DNA of 64,000 nucleotides from CAYQJS01 sp964417895 (GTDB lineage Bacteria; Chloroflexota; UBA6077; SHYK01): NCBI GenBank assembly GCA_964417895.1, contig CAYQJS010000008.1:1-64000 (forward strand). Reading direction: 5' to 3'. Positions 49,599 through 58,575 of this stretch are shown here, one piece after another; position 1 is the stretch's first letter, and the number at the start of each line of letters is the position of its first letter. The notes beneath the pieces were generated by a model that was given only the letters and a program-made list of their open reading frames with translations, had not been told where the DNA came from and searched no databases. The position numbers and the translations under genes are program-made.

Positions 49599-51440
49599 CT
49601 ATTCCATTTGTACCAGAACGAGATGCTGGGGAGTCAGTACGCGCATCTCGCCCACGCTTCCATCCACGTGTAAGCTGACGGCGCCGCGCAAGACGTCCGC
49701 CGGAAAGGCAAACTGACGTACGTACGCGCCGGTCACCGTCAGTTCAACGACGCGCGCCTGGCCGGGGTCGAGCACCCACACGCGATCCAGATCCTGGTGT
49801 GCAAAAAGGGCCGTCGGCGCTTCCAACGGACGGGCGGGCACGGCCCCATCGAATGGAAGTGAGCCGCCGCCTGGCGCAAGCTTGCGGATCTCACCGTTTG
49901 GCAGAAGCACGTAGAGGCTGCCATCCGTCGCCAGGTCGATGGCAGACGCTAGACGTGGCTCGTCGGAGGCGCGCGCGGCTACCGTGCCCACGGCACCCGG
50001 GAGCCGGGCAGGATATCGGCGGATCTCCGCGCGCATCGTGTCCAACAGGAAGAGATCGTCGAACGTGGCAGCGGCCGGCCCGATCCGCTGCCACTCGCCG
50101 TTGTCCGGCGGCCACCAGCGGCGGATGGGCGCTCCTTCCTGATTCAGTGCTATGAAGCTCCGTTGGGAATCCACGACCAGCAACTGTCCCTCAGTGTTGA
50201 CGCCCCGCGGCGGCGACCACGCAGCAGTGACCAGGCGTCCCACCAGCTGGTTGTCGTAGTCGTCGCCGGGGCGGAGTGCGATCGCCGCTTGCGGGGCGGC
50301 CGCATCGATGCGGTGAAGAACCTGCCCGCCCAGGTCCAGGATCAGCAGGTAGCCATCACTCTTCCACGCCCCGGCAGGTCGGAAGTCGTCTCTCACCTGG
50401 AGTCCAATGCGGATAGGACGGACCCGTACGATATTGAGCGTGCGGTCCAGGGCCAACTGGGCTTCGGCGAGCAACGCACGCGCCGCCTGGTCGTGCGGCG
50501 CTCGCGGTTCCAGCAGCGCGATCGCGTCCGAGAGCAAGCCCGCCCTGTCCGTCTGTTCGCTTGAGGCAGCCGCGTCTTGAATCATGCGACCGGCTTCGGC
50601 CACCGATCGGTCGTCAGCCCCCGGAAGAGGGAGGGCGTCGCGCAACAGCAAGAGAGCCAGGAATAGCACGAGGCCGAGGGCCACGAGCGGTAGCGAGCGC
50701 GTCCAGCCCGGGGTGGGCCATGAAATCGTTCGTCTTGTCGACACCACGTCGCCCGCCCCGGCTCCGGGCGGCTCCTCAGTAGCGGACGCCGAAGGCGCGG
50801 CAACGTCGCTCCAGACCGACCACCGCTCGTCGGTCTCGTAGTCGTCTTCTTCAGCCGTCCGCCGCACGACGAGGGCCGCCGAGCTCCCATCTCCGCCCGC
50901 CACGAGCGCCGAGAGCGCATCCAGGTCGGCTCCGCCGCGCAGCGTGGACCGGAGCGTGGCGTCGGCAGCGTCCGAGGGCCGGAATCCGGGTAGCAGGAGA
51001 ACGACGTCCCCGAGCTCAAGCGGGAAGAATTCCGTCGTGACGTGCGGGGTGGCATCGGCTCCGAGCTCCGCTGGCTCATTGGAAGATCCCCCCGCGGCCT
51101 CGGTGGTGCGACCCCAGGCTCCGCCGCGCCCCCATGCGATAACCGCCTTGCCGGTCCGGGCCACGTACACACCATTCGACCGAGCCGCGACGACAACGGC
51201 CGAAGCGTATTGGCGGTGCTCCGGCAGGGAGAGCCGATTCTCCTTCGCCAGGATAGCATGCACGGCCAGAAGGGCACGGCTCAAGCTGGTGGTCACGGAA
51301 TAACGGACGGAGTCTCGGAAGACCGACTCGAGCTCCGCGAGCAACTGCTCGGTGGAAGCGCGATCACCGGCCGTGCTGATGCAGGCGGCGAAGGGCTCCG
51401 CGCGACGCGCGCGAATCCCATGCCGGCCGCCGGGCGACAC
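49599..51440 (-). CDS. PP2C-like domain, transmembrane segment and extracellular beta-propeller protein
   Basis: The 613-residue protein has three parts. About 1-210 resembles a degenerate PP2C phosphatase (SLSRALLAVHAILAKENRLS, ASAVVVAARSNGVYVARTGK, LELGDVVLLLPGF) without clear metal-binding Asp residues. A membrane helix SLPLVALGLVLFLALLLLRD lies near 255. The remainder is NHL/propeller-like (GYLLILDLGGQVLHRID, LLVVDSQRSFIALNQEG, VWVLDPGQARVVELT) and ends QHLVLVQME. It suggests a transmembrane sensor linked to intracellular phosphatase-like regulation. The start (GTG 51440) is uncertain because the frame is open further upstream. It sits directly before tsaD. Confidence 0.72.
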   Translation of the reverse strand: MSPGGRHGIRARRAEPFAACISTAGDRASTEQLLAELESVFRDSVRYSVTTSLSRALLAVHAILAKENRLSLPEHRQYASAVVVAARSNGVYVARTGKAVIAWGRGGAWGRTTEAAGGSSNEPAELGADATPHVTTEFFPLELGDVVLLLPGFRPSDAADATLRSTLRGGADLDALSALVAGGDGSSAALVVRRTAEEDDYETDERWSVWSDVAAPSASATEEPPGAGAGDVVSTRRTISWPTPGWTRSLPLVALGLVLFLALLLLRDALPLPGADDRSVAEAGRMIQDAAASSEQTDRAGLLSDAIALLEPRAPHDQAARALLAEAQLALDRTLNIVRVRPIRIGLQVRDDFRPAGAWKSDGYLLILDLGGQVLHRIDAAAPQAAIALRPGDDYDNQLVGRLVTAAWSPPRGVNTEGQLLVVDSQRSFIALNQEGAPIRRWWPPDNGEWQRIGPAAATFDDLFLLDTMRAEIRRYPARLPGAVGTVAARASDEPRLASAIDLATDGSLYVLLPNGEIRKLAPGGGSLPFDGAVPARPLEAPTALFAHQDLDRVWVLDPGQARVVELTVTGAYVRQFAFPADVLRGAVSLHVDGSVGEMRVLTPQHLVLVQME

Positions 51441-51588
51441 CAGGGCAGGTGTCTGTTCCCCAGAAGCCTCGTTCCGCGGGGGAACAGTCGCGATACCGAG
51501 TGGCAGGGGCAGGCCCTCCTCACACGAGGCACGAGTATAGGCGCAGCCGGACGAGCGCGCAAAAGGAAGCTACGGCTGCTGGCATACA

Positions 51589-52554
51589 ATGCTCGCAATG
51601 TCCGATCTGGCTCTCGTGCTGGCGCTCGCGCTAACCCTCGAGGTGGCATTCGGCGATCCCGTCACTCGCTGGCATCCCGTAGCTATCTTTGGCGCATTCA
51701 TGAATCGATTCATGGCCTTCGCGCCGGCCGAAGGGCCGGTCCGACAGCTCGCCTTCGGAACGGCGGTCGTCGCACTGGGCGTCGGGCTGGTGGCCGCGGG
51801 CAGCGCGACGGCGCTCCAATGGATCGCCGGGTCCAGCGGGATAGCCGCGATGATTCTGGGCGGCGTGCTGCTGAAAGTTAGCCTGTCCTATCGGCAGCTG
51901 GAGCGGGAAGCCGTGGAGGTGGCCGACCTGATCGAGACGGAAAGGCTCACTGAAGCTCGCCTTGCTCTGCGGGCGCTGGTAGCGCGCGAGACCGGGGGGC
52001 TCGCGCCCAGTCTGGCCGCCTCCGCGGCGGTGGAGTCCGTGGCGGAGAACCTGAGCGACTCGTTCGTTGCCCCCCTGTTCTACTGCGTCCTGCTGGGAGT
52101 CCCGGGGGCGCTCGCCTACCGCGCTGTGAACACGCTCGACGCGATGATCGGTTATCACGGCCGCTTCGAGTACCTGGGCCGAGTGGCGGCAAAGATGGAC
52201 GACGTGGTCAACTTCATTCCCGCCCGACTGACCGCTGGCCTGATAGTGCTGGCGGCGGCGCTGGCGGGTTCCGACGCCCGCGGGGCGGCGGCCGTCGCCC
52301 TCCGGGATCACCGGCGCACTGCGAGCCCCAACGCAGGCTGGCCCATGAGCGCCATGGCTGGCGCGGTACACGCGCGGATCGAGAAGGTCGGCCATTACCG
52401 ACTCGGAGCAGCCGATGGCGACTGCACGCCGCTGACCATCCGCGACGCTGTTCGCGTTGCTCGCTGGGGCGCCGTGCTGGCTGCCGGGTTCGCGGTCGCC
52501 GCGGCTCTGGGCGCCTCGGGTTCTGGAAGCCTGTGGTCCGGGCTCCTCTCGTGA
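51589..52554 (+). CDS. cbiB: Adenosylcobinamide-phosphate synthase CbiB
   Basis: The 321-residue membrane protein attaches (R)-1-aminopropan-2-ol phosphate to adenosylcobyric acid. EVAFGDPVTRWHPVAIFGAF near residue 20, YHGRFEYLGRVAAKMDDVVN near 185 and SPNAGWPMSAMAGAV near 245 are family signatures. Several hydrophobic helices are present. The start is ATG 51589, with ATG 51598 as an alternative. Its stop overlaps the next gene's GTG start (GTGA), a sign of coupled translation in a cobalamin operon. Confidence 0.93.
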   Translation: MLAMSDLALVLALALTLEVAFGDPVTRWHPVAIFGAFMNRFMAFAPAEGPVRQLAFGTAVVALGVGLVAAGSATALQWIAGSSGIAAMILGGVLLKVSLSYRQLEREAVEVADLIETERLTEARLALRALVARETGGLAPSLAASAAVESVAENLSDSFVAPLFYCVLLGVPGALAYRAVNTLDAMIGYHGRFEYLGRVAAKMDDVVNFIPARLTAGLIVLAAALAGSDARGAAAVALRDHRRTASPNAGWPMSAMAGAVHARIEKVGHYRLGAADGDCTPLTIRDAVRVARWGAVLAAGFAVAAALGASGSGSLWSGLLS

Positions 52555-53651
52555 GCCGGAAGGGCGATGCGCCACAGCCGCTCCCGTGGATCGCTGGGTT
52601 GGAGCCCGCCATCCACGGCTCCTTCGACGCGTCCACGGCAGCCGGTTTGGGGCGCTCGCCGGCCGGCGTCCTCGACTTCAGTGCCAGCTCCAACGTGATC
52701 GGACCGCCAGTTGGTGTGGCGGATGCCATCGCCGGCGTCGACGTCGCAGCGTATCCCGATCGCGAGGCGACGGCGCTCCGACGAGCGCTGGCGGAGCACC
52801 ACCGTGTCCCGGAACGCGCAGTCGTCGTGGGCAACGGTTCCACTGAGGTTGTCTGGGCGATAGCGCGGGCCTTTCTCGGAAACGGCGACGAAGCGCTCAT
52901 TGTTGGGCCCACCTACGGCGAGTACGCCGTCGCGGCCCGCGCGTGCGGCGCACGGATCGCGAACGTACGTGCCAGCGCTCCGCTCTTCGAGCCGGACGTC
53001 GCCGAGATCGCTGGGCAGCTTGCGCGGGCAGCACCCCGAGTCGTGTGGTTGTGCCATCCCAACAATCCCACCGGTCGCGCCTTTCCCGTCGAGTCGTTGC
53101 CGCGGCTAATGGCGGTCGCCCCCGAGTCGCTTTTCGTCGTCGACGAGGCCTACTTCCCCTTGTGCGAAGGGGTGACCTCAGCGCTTCCCCTCAGCGCAGG
53201 CGGGCACGCCCTGGTGGTGCGGTCCATGACCAAGGACTATGCGCTTGCGGGGCTTCGGGTCGGGTACGCCATCGCCACGCCCAGCCTGGTGGACGCGGTC
53301 CGGCGGGTGATACCGCCGTGGAGCGTGAACGCCCTCGCCCAGGCAGCAGCGCTGGCCGCTCTCAGCGACCGCGGTCATCTGGAGCGAGCCAGACAAGCGG
53401 TAGCCTCGGCGCGTGCGCACCTCACCGCGGGCCTGAACGCTCTCCGACTGGCGCCGTACCCGAGCGTGGCCAATTTCATTCTAGTTCGAGTGGGCGACGC
53501 CAAGGCGATGACGTGCGCCCTGCTGAGCCGAGGCTTCGCCGTTCGAGACTGCTCCTCATTCGGCCTACCGGCCTGCATTCGTATCGGGGTTCGCCCGATT
53601 CCGCACCAGGAGCGGCTTCTCCGGGCGCTAGCGGAGGCGCTTGGTGGGTAA
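52551..53651 (+). CDS. cobD: Threonine-phosphate decarboxylase (CobD/CobC-type PLP aminotransferase)
   Basis: The 366-residue class I/II PLP enzyme resembles HisC but sits between cbiB and cobQ. In that context it should decarboxylate L-threonine O-3-phosphate to the aminopropanol phosphate of cobalamin. It shows the active-site HPNNPTGRAFPVESL and VDEAYFPLCEG, and the PLP Lys in SMTKDYALAGLRVGY. GTG 52551 overlaps the cbiB stop by 4 nt and is preferred over GTG 52533. It overlaps cobQ at its 3' end. Confidence 0.9.
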   Translation: MSRKGDAPQPLPWIAGLEPAIHGSFDASTAAGLGRSPAGVLDFSASSNVIGPPVGVADAIAGVDVAAYPDREATALRRALAEHHRVPERAVVVGNGSTEVVWAIARAFLGNGDEALIVGPTYGEYAVAARACGARIANVRASAPLFEPDVAEIAGQLARAAPRVVWLCHPNNPTGRAFPVESLPRLMAVAPESLFVVDEAYFPLCEGVTSALPLSAGGHALVVRSMTKDYALAGLRVGYAIATPSLVDAVRRVIPPWSVNALAQAAALAALSDRGHLERARQAVASARAHLTAGLNALRLAPYPSVANFILVRVGDAKAMTCALLSRGFAVRDCSSFGLPACIRIGVRPIPHQERLLRALAEALGG

Positions 53652-55164
53652 AGCCCTCATGGTCCAGGGCACAGCGTCGCACGTGGGCAAGAGTGTCCTC
53701 GTTGCGGGCCTGTGCCGCATCTTTCACCAGGATGGCTTCCGGGTGGCGCCATTCAAGGCACAGAACATGGCCCTGAACTCGTTCGCAACGCCGGACGGCG
53801 GGGAGATCGGACGGGCGCAGGCCGTACAGGCAGAGGCGGCCCGCTCTGTGCCCTGCGTCGACATGAACCCGATCCTGCTCAAGCCCGAGGGAGAGTCGAG
53901 ATCGCAGCTCGTCGTCGCAGGCAAGGTGTGGGGGACCCTCGATGCCGCGGCGTACCACGAGCGGAAGCTTGAGCTGTGGCCGCTGGTTCAGGCGAGTCTC
54001 GGGCGTCTCATGGAGCGGTACGACGTCGTGGTGATCGAGGGCGCAGGTAGCCCCGTCGAGATGAATCTCAAGGACCGCGACATCGTCAACATGCGCGTAG
54101 CTCGCGCGGCTGGTGCGCCGGTACTCCTGGTTGCCGACATCGAGCGCGGTGGGGTCTTCGCCGCGCTGGTGGGCACGATGCGGCTCCTAACGCCCGCCGA
54201 GCAGCGCCGCGTCGCCGGGTTCGTCGTCAACAAGTTTCGTGGAGACCCGACATTGTTCGCGCCCGGCGTGGCCATCATTGAGAAGCGCCTGCACCGCCCG
54301 GTCCTCGGGGTTGTGCCATGGATCGAGGACCTCGGGTTGGCCGAAGAAGACAGCCTCGGAGTTCCGAGTTCCGAGTGTGAGGCACTGGAGCGATTCCACT
54401 CGGAACCAGGAGCTCGGAGCTCCGAACTGGATATCGCTGTCGTCAAGCTCCCCCACATCGCCAACTTCGACGACTTCGATGCGCTGGCCGCGAGGCCGGG
54501 AGTGCGCCTGCGCTACGTCGACAAAGACTCCGAAATGGGGGTACCGGACCTGGTGATCCTCCCGGGCACCAAGACGACGCGGGCGGACCTCCATTTCGTG
54601 CGCGGACGAGGCATCGCCGAGGCTATCGTCGCCAACGCGCAGCGCGGATGCCCGGTTCTGGGCATCTGCGGTGGTTATCAAATGCTTGGCGATTGGATCG
54701 ACGACGTCGAAGGCGTTGAGGGGCCGCCGGGGGTCGTTGCTGGGCTCGGGCTCCTGCCTGCCAGAACCCGATACGCGCGCGAAAAGACGACGATCCAAGT
54801 TCGAGGACGCGTCGTGGGCGAGCGCGGGCTCCTCGGTGCTGCGCAGGGGCTCGACGTCTCGGCGTACCAGATCCACATGGGGCGGACGGAGACCGGCGCG
54901 GCGCCCGCGTTCTCCATCGTTGGACGGGATGGCGCCGAAGGGAAGGAGGGTGCGGTTTCGGAGGACGGGACTGTCGCCGGAACCTATCTGCACGGGCTGT
55001 TCGGGAACCCGGGGTTCCTCGAGGCCGTCGTGCAGGGCCTGGCGCGGGCTCGAGGAGTTGCGCTCCCGCCAGCGCCCCGGGAACGCGACCCCTACGACCG
55101 GCTGGCGAGCCTCCTCCGCACCTCGCTGAACGTCGACCGGATCCGCGCCATGGTCACGGCGTAA
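53644..55164 (+). CDS. cobQ: Cobyric acid synthase CobQ
   Basis: The 506-residue glutamine-dependent amidotransferase amidates adenosylcobyrinic acid a,c-diamide. The ATP domain starts KALMVQGTASHVGKSVLVAG, then FKAQNMALNSF and VVIEGAGSPVEMNL. The C-terminal glutaminase domain has LGICGGYQMLG with the nucleophilic Cys. Residues about 238-262 (SLGVPSSECEALERFHSEPG...) are encoded by a heptad-repeat-like tract (GGAGTTCCGAGTTCCGAG) and look like an inserted linker. GTG 53644 is the likely start, overlapping the aminotransferase stop; TTG 53641 is possible. Confidence 0.95.
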   Translation: MGKALMVQGTASHVGKSVLVAGLCRIFHQDGFRVAPFKAQNMALNSFATPDGGEIGRAQAVQAEAARSVPCVDMNPILLKPEGESRSQLVVAGKVWGTLDAAAYHERKLELWPLVQASLGRLMERYDVVVIEGAGSPVEMNLKDRDIVNMRVARAAGAPVLLVADIERGGVFAALVGTMRLLTPAEQRRVAGFVVNKFRGDPTLFAPGVAIIEKRLHRPVLGVVPWIEDLGLAEEDSLGVPSSECEALERFHSEPGARSSELDIAVVKLPHIANFDDFDALAARPGVRLRYVDKDSEMGVPDLVILPGTKTTRADLHFVRGRGIAEAIVANAQRGCPVLGICGGYQMLGDWIDDVEGVEGPPGVVAGLGLLPARTRYAREKTTIQVRGRVVGERGLLGAAQGLDVSAYQIHMGRTETGAAPAFSIVGRDGAEGKEGAVSEDGTVAGTYLHGLFGNPGFLEAVVQGLARARGVALPPAPRERDPYDRLASLLRTSLNVDRIRAMVTA

Positions 55165-55532
55165 CGACGAAAGGTTATCCTGGTCCCGGGCTCGCTCATC
55201 GAATCATTGAGCGCCGACTATTGTGGGCTGTGCGCCCATTGGCGCCGGCTCCGTCCGCCTGATCTCTGAGCCGAGCCATTTCCTCGCACCGCTTGTCCAA
55301 GCTGTCCTTGCCACGGCTGCCACAGGAAGTCCTCGAAACATGATCCGCGCTGGTGCGCTGTATGTAACTTTCTCCGGTCATCGGCTGTCGCGCTCGATGC
55401 TCAGAATGTCCGCCAGGCCAATAGTGGCGCATTTACGGGCCAAGCCGAAACCTAGTATCGCGCAAACGGAGCCGACCTAGCTGGCCGGGCGGATCCAGCG
55501 AGTTGTTAGGCGGCGGGGCGATTGGCATGCTT
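55165..55532. other. Gene-free interval after cobQ
   Basis: About 370 nt without a convincing gene. Frames here, such as 55223-55480, have no family resemblance. No obvious terminator hairpin follows the cobQ stop. Confidence 0.6.
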
Positions 55533-56324
55533 CTAGCCGCGCAGGAGGGGGAATAGCCCAACTAGGAAGCCGGTGGAAAGATCGAAGAGATAGTGTGCCC
55601 CAATGATTGGAACGAGGCGGCGACGCCACAGTACGTATACGAGCGTGATGCCGCCCACCGCGACCGAGGCAGCCAATACGCGTGAAAGCAGGTAAGTGCC
55701 ATCCCCAATGAATGGAATCGCAAGGTGCTGAAGTCCCCAGAAGAACGTCACGATGAGAACGGCCAGCCAGCTCTTGCCCGATAGAGCTTCAACGCGAGGA
55801 AATAGGTATCCCAAGTACACAAGCTCTTCAGCAACGACCCAGATGACAGGCCAGATCACCACACTATACAAGGCGCCAGCGAGGGGGAGATCCACGATAA
55901 CGATCATGGGGGGAAGGACAGGGCCATAGAAAAGCTGAGTGACCAGGCTCGCAAGTGCTGCGGCAGGCGCGATTGCAAGAAGATACGCGGGAGTCCAAGC
56001 CAGCTCTCTTAGAACGGCTCTCCCTCTCACGCCTACCAGGTCGAGGAGCTTAATCCCCTCCCGACGCGTCAACCAGCTAAGCGATAGCAAGCAGAGTATG
56101 TCCGTGATGGTACTGTAGACAGGCCACCAGGCAGCCGCCTCCTTCCAGGGATCAGTTGCGCCTGAGAGTCCAACTAGGGCAGCTACTACGCTTTGGGCGA
56201 GAAAGGCCAAGAAAAGCCGCGCAGGCAAGAACACGAGGACCGGCCACCATGAGAGCGCAGATGCCGCGTAGCGTGCGCTTATGGAAGAGGGCGCGTTGTT
56301 GGCAACGATGTTGGCACCTGACAT
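55533..56324 (-). CDS. CPBP family intramembrane metalloprotease
   Basis: The 263-residue membrane protein starts at MSGANIVANNAPSSISARYA (ATG 56324, after GAAGGAGTCAACC). It has about seven hydrophobic segments. The CPBP/Abi signature appears as VVAEELVYLGYLFPRVEALS (EE pair), FFWGLQH (FxxxH) and HYLFDL (HxxxD). In the first motif the usual Arg of EExxxR is Leu. Members include CAAX-processing and immunity-related proteases. The substrate is unknown. Codon usage and lower GC differ somewhat from neighbours, so transfer is possible. Confidence 0.8.
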   Translation of the reverse strand: MSGANIVANNAPSSISARYAASALSWWPVLVFLPARLFLAFLAQSVVAALVGLSGATDPWKEAAAWWPVYSTITDILCLLSLSWLTRREGIKLLDLVGVRGRAVLRELAWTPAYLLAIAPAAALASLVTQLFYGPVLPPMIVIVDLPLAGALYSVVIWPVIWVVAEELVYLGYLFPRVEALSGKSWLAVLIVTFFWGLQHLAIPFIGDGTYLLSRVLAASVAVGGITLVYVLWRRRLVPIIGAHYLFDLSTGFLVGLFPLLRG

Positions 56325-56555
56325 GGTTGACTCCTTCTCTTTCCGAGAAAAGATGTAATGTGCTGGGATGCGAGTGCCAGCGCCGTCTAATATTGTTTGT
56401 ACTGACCAACATAACACCCATCACTACCGCTTTATTTGTCGTATAATACGCCTGCCGAACGAGTATCGAAACGGCTGTAACGCCCGGATGAGAGAAAGGT
56501 CAAAAATCCGCCTCGACCAGGAAGAGCGAACAAGCCGGAGGATTGGACTGTTCCC

Positions 56556-57137
56556 GTGATTACCCCGCGTGCCCTCCTGATCTGCATCGCTGCTACACTC
56601 GCCCTGAGCGTGCCGGCGTCACTGGCTTTGGGATTCTTTATCGGACCACTCGCCGCGCTCATGCTCGTCGGGTCGGTGCTCGCGGCTACCCGTACCCCAC
56701 CCCTCCGGACCGGTGGGTCATTCTCGCGTCGGTCGGCCTTGCTGAGCGCGCTCGTGGTGGGGGGCCTTGGGGGCGTATTCCTTAAGGTTCTCGTCTTGAA
56801 CCCGTCGGACAACGCCTACCTGTGGATTGCAATGGTCGGCGCTCTGCTTCTGGCCGTTGCCGCAGTATTCGCTCTGGCGCTGCTGGTGCCCTTCAGGCAG
56901 CCGGTGCGCTGGCTCACCCGGGCCGCGCTCCTTCTGCTATGGGCCGTTGGAGGACTTGGCGCGCTTCTCATGCTGCTTGGGGTGGTCCTCCCCCTGCTGA
57001 GCGGCGCACCTACGCGATCGGCCGACTATGCGGTCGTCGGTGCCCACACCGTCGCCCTGTTAGGGCTTGTTCTCACCCTGTGGCTGGTCGGGTATCGGTG
57101 GCATCGGGGAGAATCCTCCGCGCAGAGCAGAGACTAA
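56556..57137 (+). CDS. Predicted integral membrane protein
   Basis: The 193-residue protein starts at GTG 56556, with GGAGGATTGG upstream. Five hydrophobic segments can be read, for example LLICIAATLALSVPASLALG, AALMLVGSVLAATR, LLSALVVGGLGGVFLKVLVL, IAMVGALLLAVAAVFALALL and LLLWAVGGLGALLMLLGVV. No conserved polar motif is evident. Family and function are not recognised. It is divergent from the CPBP protease gene. Confidence 0.65.
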   Translation: MITPRALLICIAATLALSVPASLALGFFIGPLAALMLVGSVLAATRTPPLRTGGSFSRRSALLSALVVGGLGGVFLKVLVLNPSDNAYLWIAMVGALLLAVAAVFALALLVPFRQPVRWLTRAALLLLWAVGGLGALLMLLGVVLPLLSGAPTRSADYAVVGAHTVALLGLVLTLWLVGYRWHRGESSAQSRD

Positions 57138-57302
57138 CTCCCCCCTTGAGATGCCGGGCTCAGCCATCCCAGCGCTCGCATCCCCTCAGGCAAGACGGGG
57201 CGCGATTCAGCGGATCGTGGACTACGAAGCTCGCTGAGCTCTCACTCGAGAAGGGATCGGCGAACGTGTCCGCCCACTCCCGACGCTTTCGTCTGCGAGC
57301 GC

Positions 57303-57938
57303 CTAGCCCCCACTGGGGTTCTTCTCTGCGAGGATCGCCTCCAGCCCGCCGCTGGGCTCGGGGCTCGGCTTCGTTAAGTCGACCAACAGCGCGGCGATGG
57401 GCACGGCAACCAGCGCGCCGAGAAAGCCCGCGAGTTCGATTCCCAGGAGCAATGCCACCAGGGTATAGAGGGGCGACAGTCCCAGAGACTCACCGCTGAT
57501 GCGCGGAGCGAGGAGGTAGCTCTCCGCCTGGTTTACAGCAAAGAAGAAGAGCAGAACCCAGAGTACTGTCGGAAACGGTTGGAACAGTGCGACGACGATT
57601 GCCGGTACTGCTCCGAGCAACGATCCGAACATGGGCACTGACTCGAACACGCCGGCCAGGACACCAATCACTACGGGATATGGAAGTCCCAGAAACGCAC
57701 TCCCGATGCCCGCGACCACGCCGAGAAACAGGCCCAGAATCATCTGGCCGCGCAGGTTGAAGAGCAGGACGAGGCCGACCAGCACGCAGAGCTCGATGAC
57801 GAGTAGCTCGGCCCAGTCCAGACGGGGCAAACCCCAACTGGCCCCGCCGTCCGTGCCTTGCGGCGAGTCCATGCTCGCACTTCGGCTGGCCCGCGGAGGT
57901 AGCCGCCGAAAGAACCGGCGCACGGAGAAGACGCCCAC
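57303..57938 (-). CDS. AI-2E family permease, C-terminal half only
   Basis: The 211-residue protein contains LFNLRGQMILGLFLGVVAGI, YPVVIGVLAGVFESVPMFGS, LLGAVPAIVVALFQPFPTVL and YLLAPRISGESLGLSPLY. These are the conserved C-terminal part of AI-2E (UPF0118) permeases, usually about 350 residues with four more N-terminal helices. Here the N-terminus is a short basic and polar leader (MGVFSVRRFFRRLPPRASRS). The gene appears 5'-truncated or is a reduced variant. Confidence 0.75.
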   Translation of the reverse strand: MGVFSVRRFFRRLPPRASRSASMDSPQGTDGGASWGLPRLDWAELLVIELCVLVGLVLLFNLRGQMILGLFLGVVAGIGSAFLGLPYPVVIGVLAGVFESVPMFGSLLGAVPAIVVALFQPFPTVLWVLLFFFAVNQAESYLLAPRISGESLGLSPLYTLVALLLGIELAGFLGALVAVPIAALLVDLTKPSPEPSGGLEAILAEKNPSGG

Positions 57939-58193
57939 GCCTACTTAAGGGTTTGGAGCCGCGAGCTGGGTGCCCCACCGCGACAGAGCGCTAAACTCTT
58001 CATCAAATCTTGCTTGCGCCCGACCGCCCATAATCATTCCTTCATTTCGCGCTGGCCGGGCGCACTCGGAGCCTTCAGGTGCTCTGGCGATTCCTCGTGG
58101 TGAAGAATCTGTTGGTGGCGAACCCGCTGGGTGAACGATAAGACCCTCATCCCCTCATGATCGGTGGATGGGTGGTCACCTCTGAATGGGGTC

Positions 58194-58553
58194 CTATCGC
58201 GGCTGCGGCTTGGCGGTACCTTCTGCCAGGTTAGCGCCCTCTTCTGTAGCGAGGGCGACCTGGACCTCCTGCCCGGAGAAATTCCCGGCTCCGATCCGTT
58301 CGATGGCCACGACAAGCATGTCTTTGATCTGGATCGGCGTCAAAGCGGAGTCCGCTTGCAGCTCGTAATACCGCCTGACGTTGGCACCTGGATTCTGTTC
58401 GCTACGAGCAGCCTGCACGGGGATCGTTGCCCCGAAAATTGACCTCAACTCGCGCGCCATGTCATCAGGCCGAGGTACGAGAGACTGGTCCGGCCAGCCG
58501 CCGCTCACAGACAGCATGAGGATGTACCGCTCTTGGCCAACCGGGAGTGCCAT
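58194..58553 (-). CDS. Small hypothetical protein downstream of a response regulator
   Basis: The 119-residue protein starts at MALPVGQERYILMLSVSGGW (ATG 58553). It is soluble with no signal peptide: PRPDDMARELRSIFGATIPV, ANVRRYYELQADSALTPIQI and LATEEGANLAEGTAKPQPR. No family is recognised. It begins 22 nt after the response-regulator stop on the same strand and is probably co-transcribed with it. Confidence 0.55.
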   Translation of the reverse strand: MALPVGQERYILMLSVSGGWPDQSLVPRPDDMARELRSIFGATIPVQAARSEQNPGANVRRYYELQADSALTPIQIKDMLVVAIERIGAGNFSGQEVQVALATEEGANLAEGTAKPQPR

Positions 58554-58575
58554 GGCGCTTCTTTCCCAGAGGCCG

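Noticed and set aside
51441..51588. Cobalamin riboswitch before cbiB
   Set aside because: The 148-nt divergent spacer is too short for the full aptamer and lacks a recognisable B12-box.
55223..55480. Short plus-strand frame after cobQ
   Set aside because: No homology or translation signals; sequence has no codon bias typical of neighbours.
55490..55515. GTTAGGC word that could be an integron attC end
   Set aside because: No matching RYYYAAC partner at suitable distance and no hairpin; nothing supports an integron.
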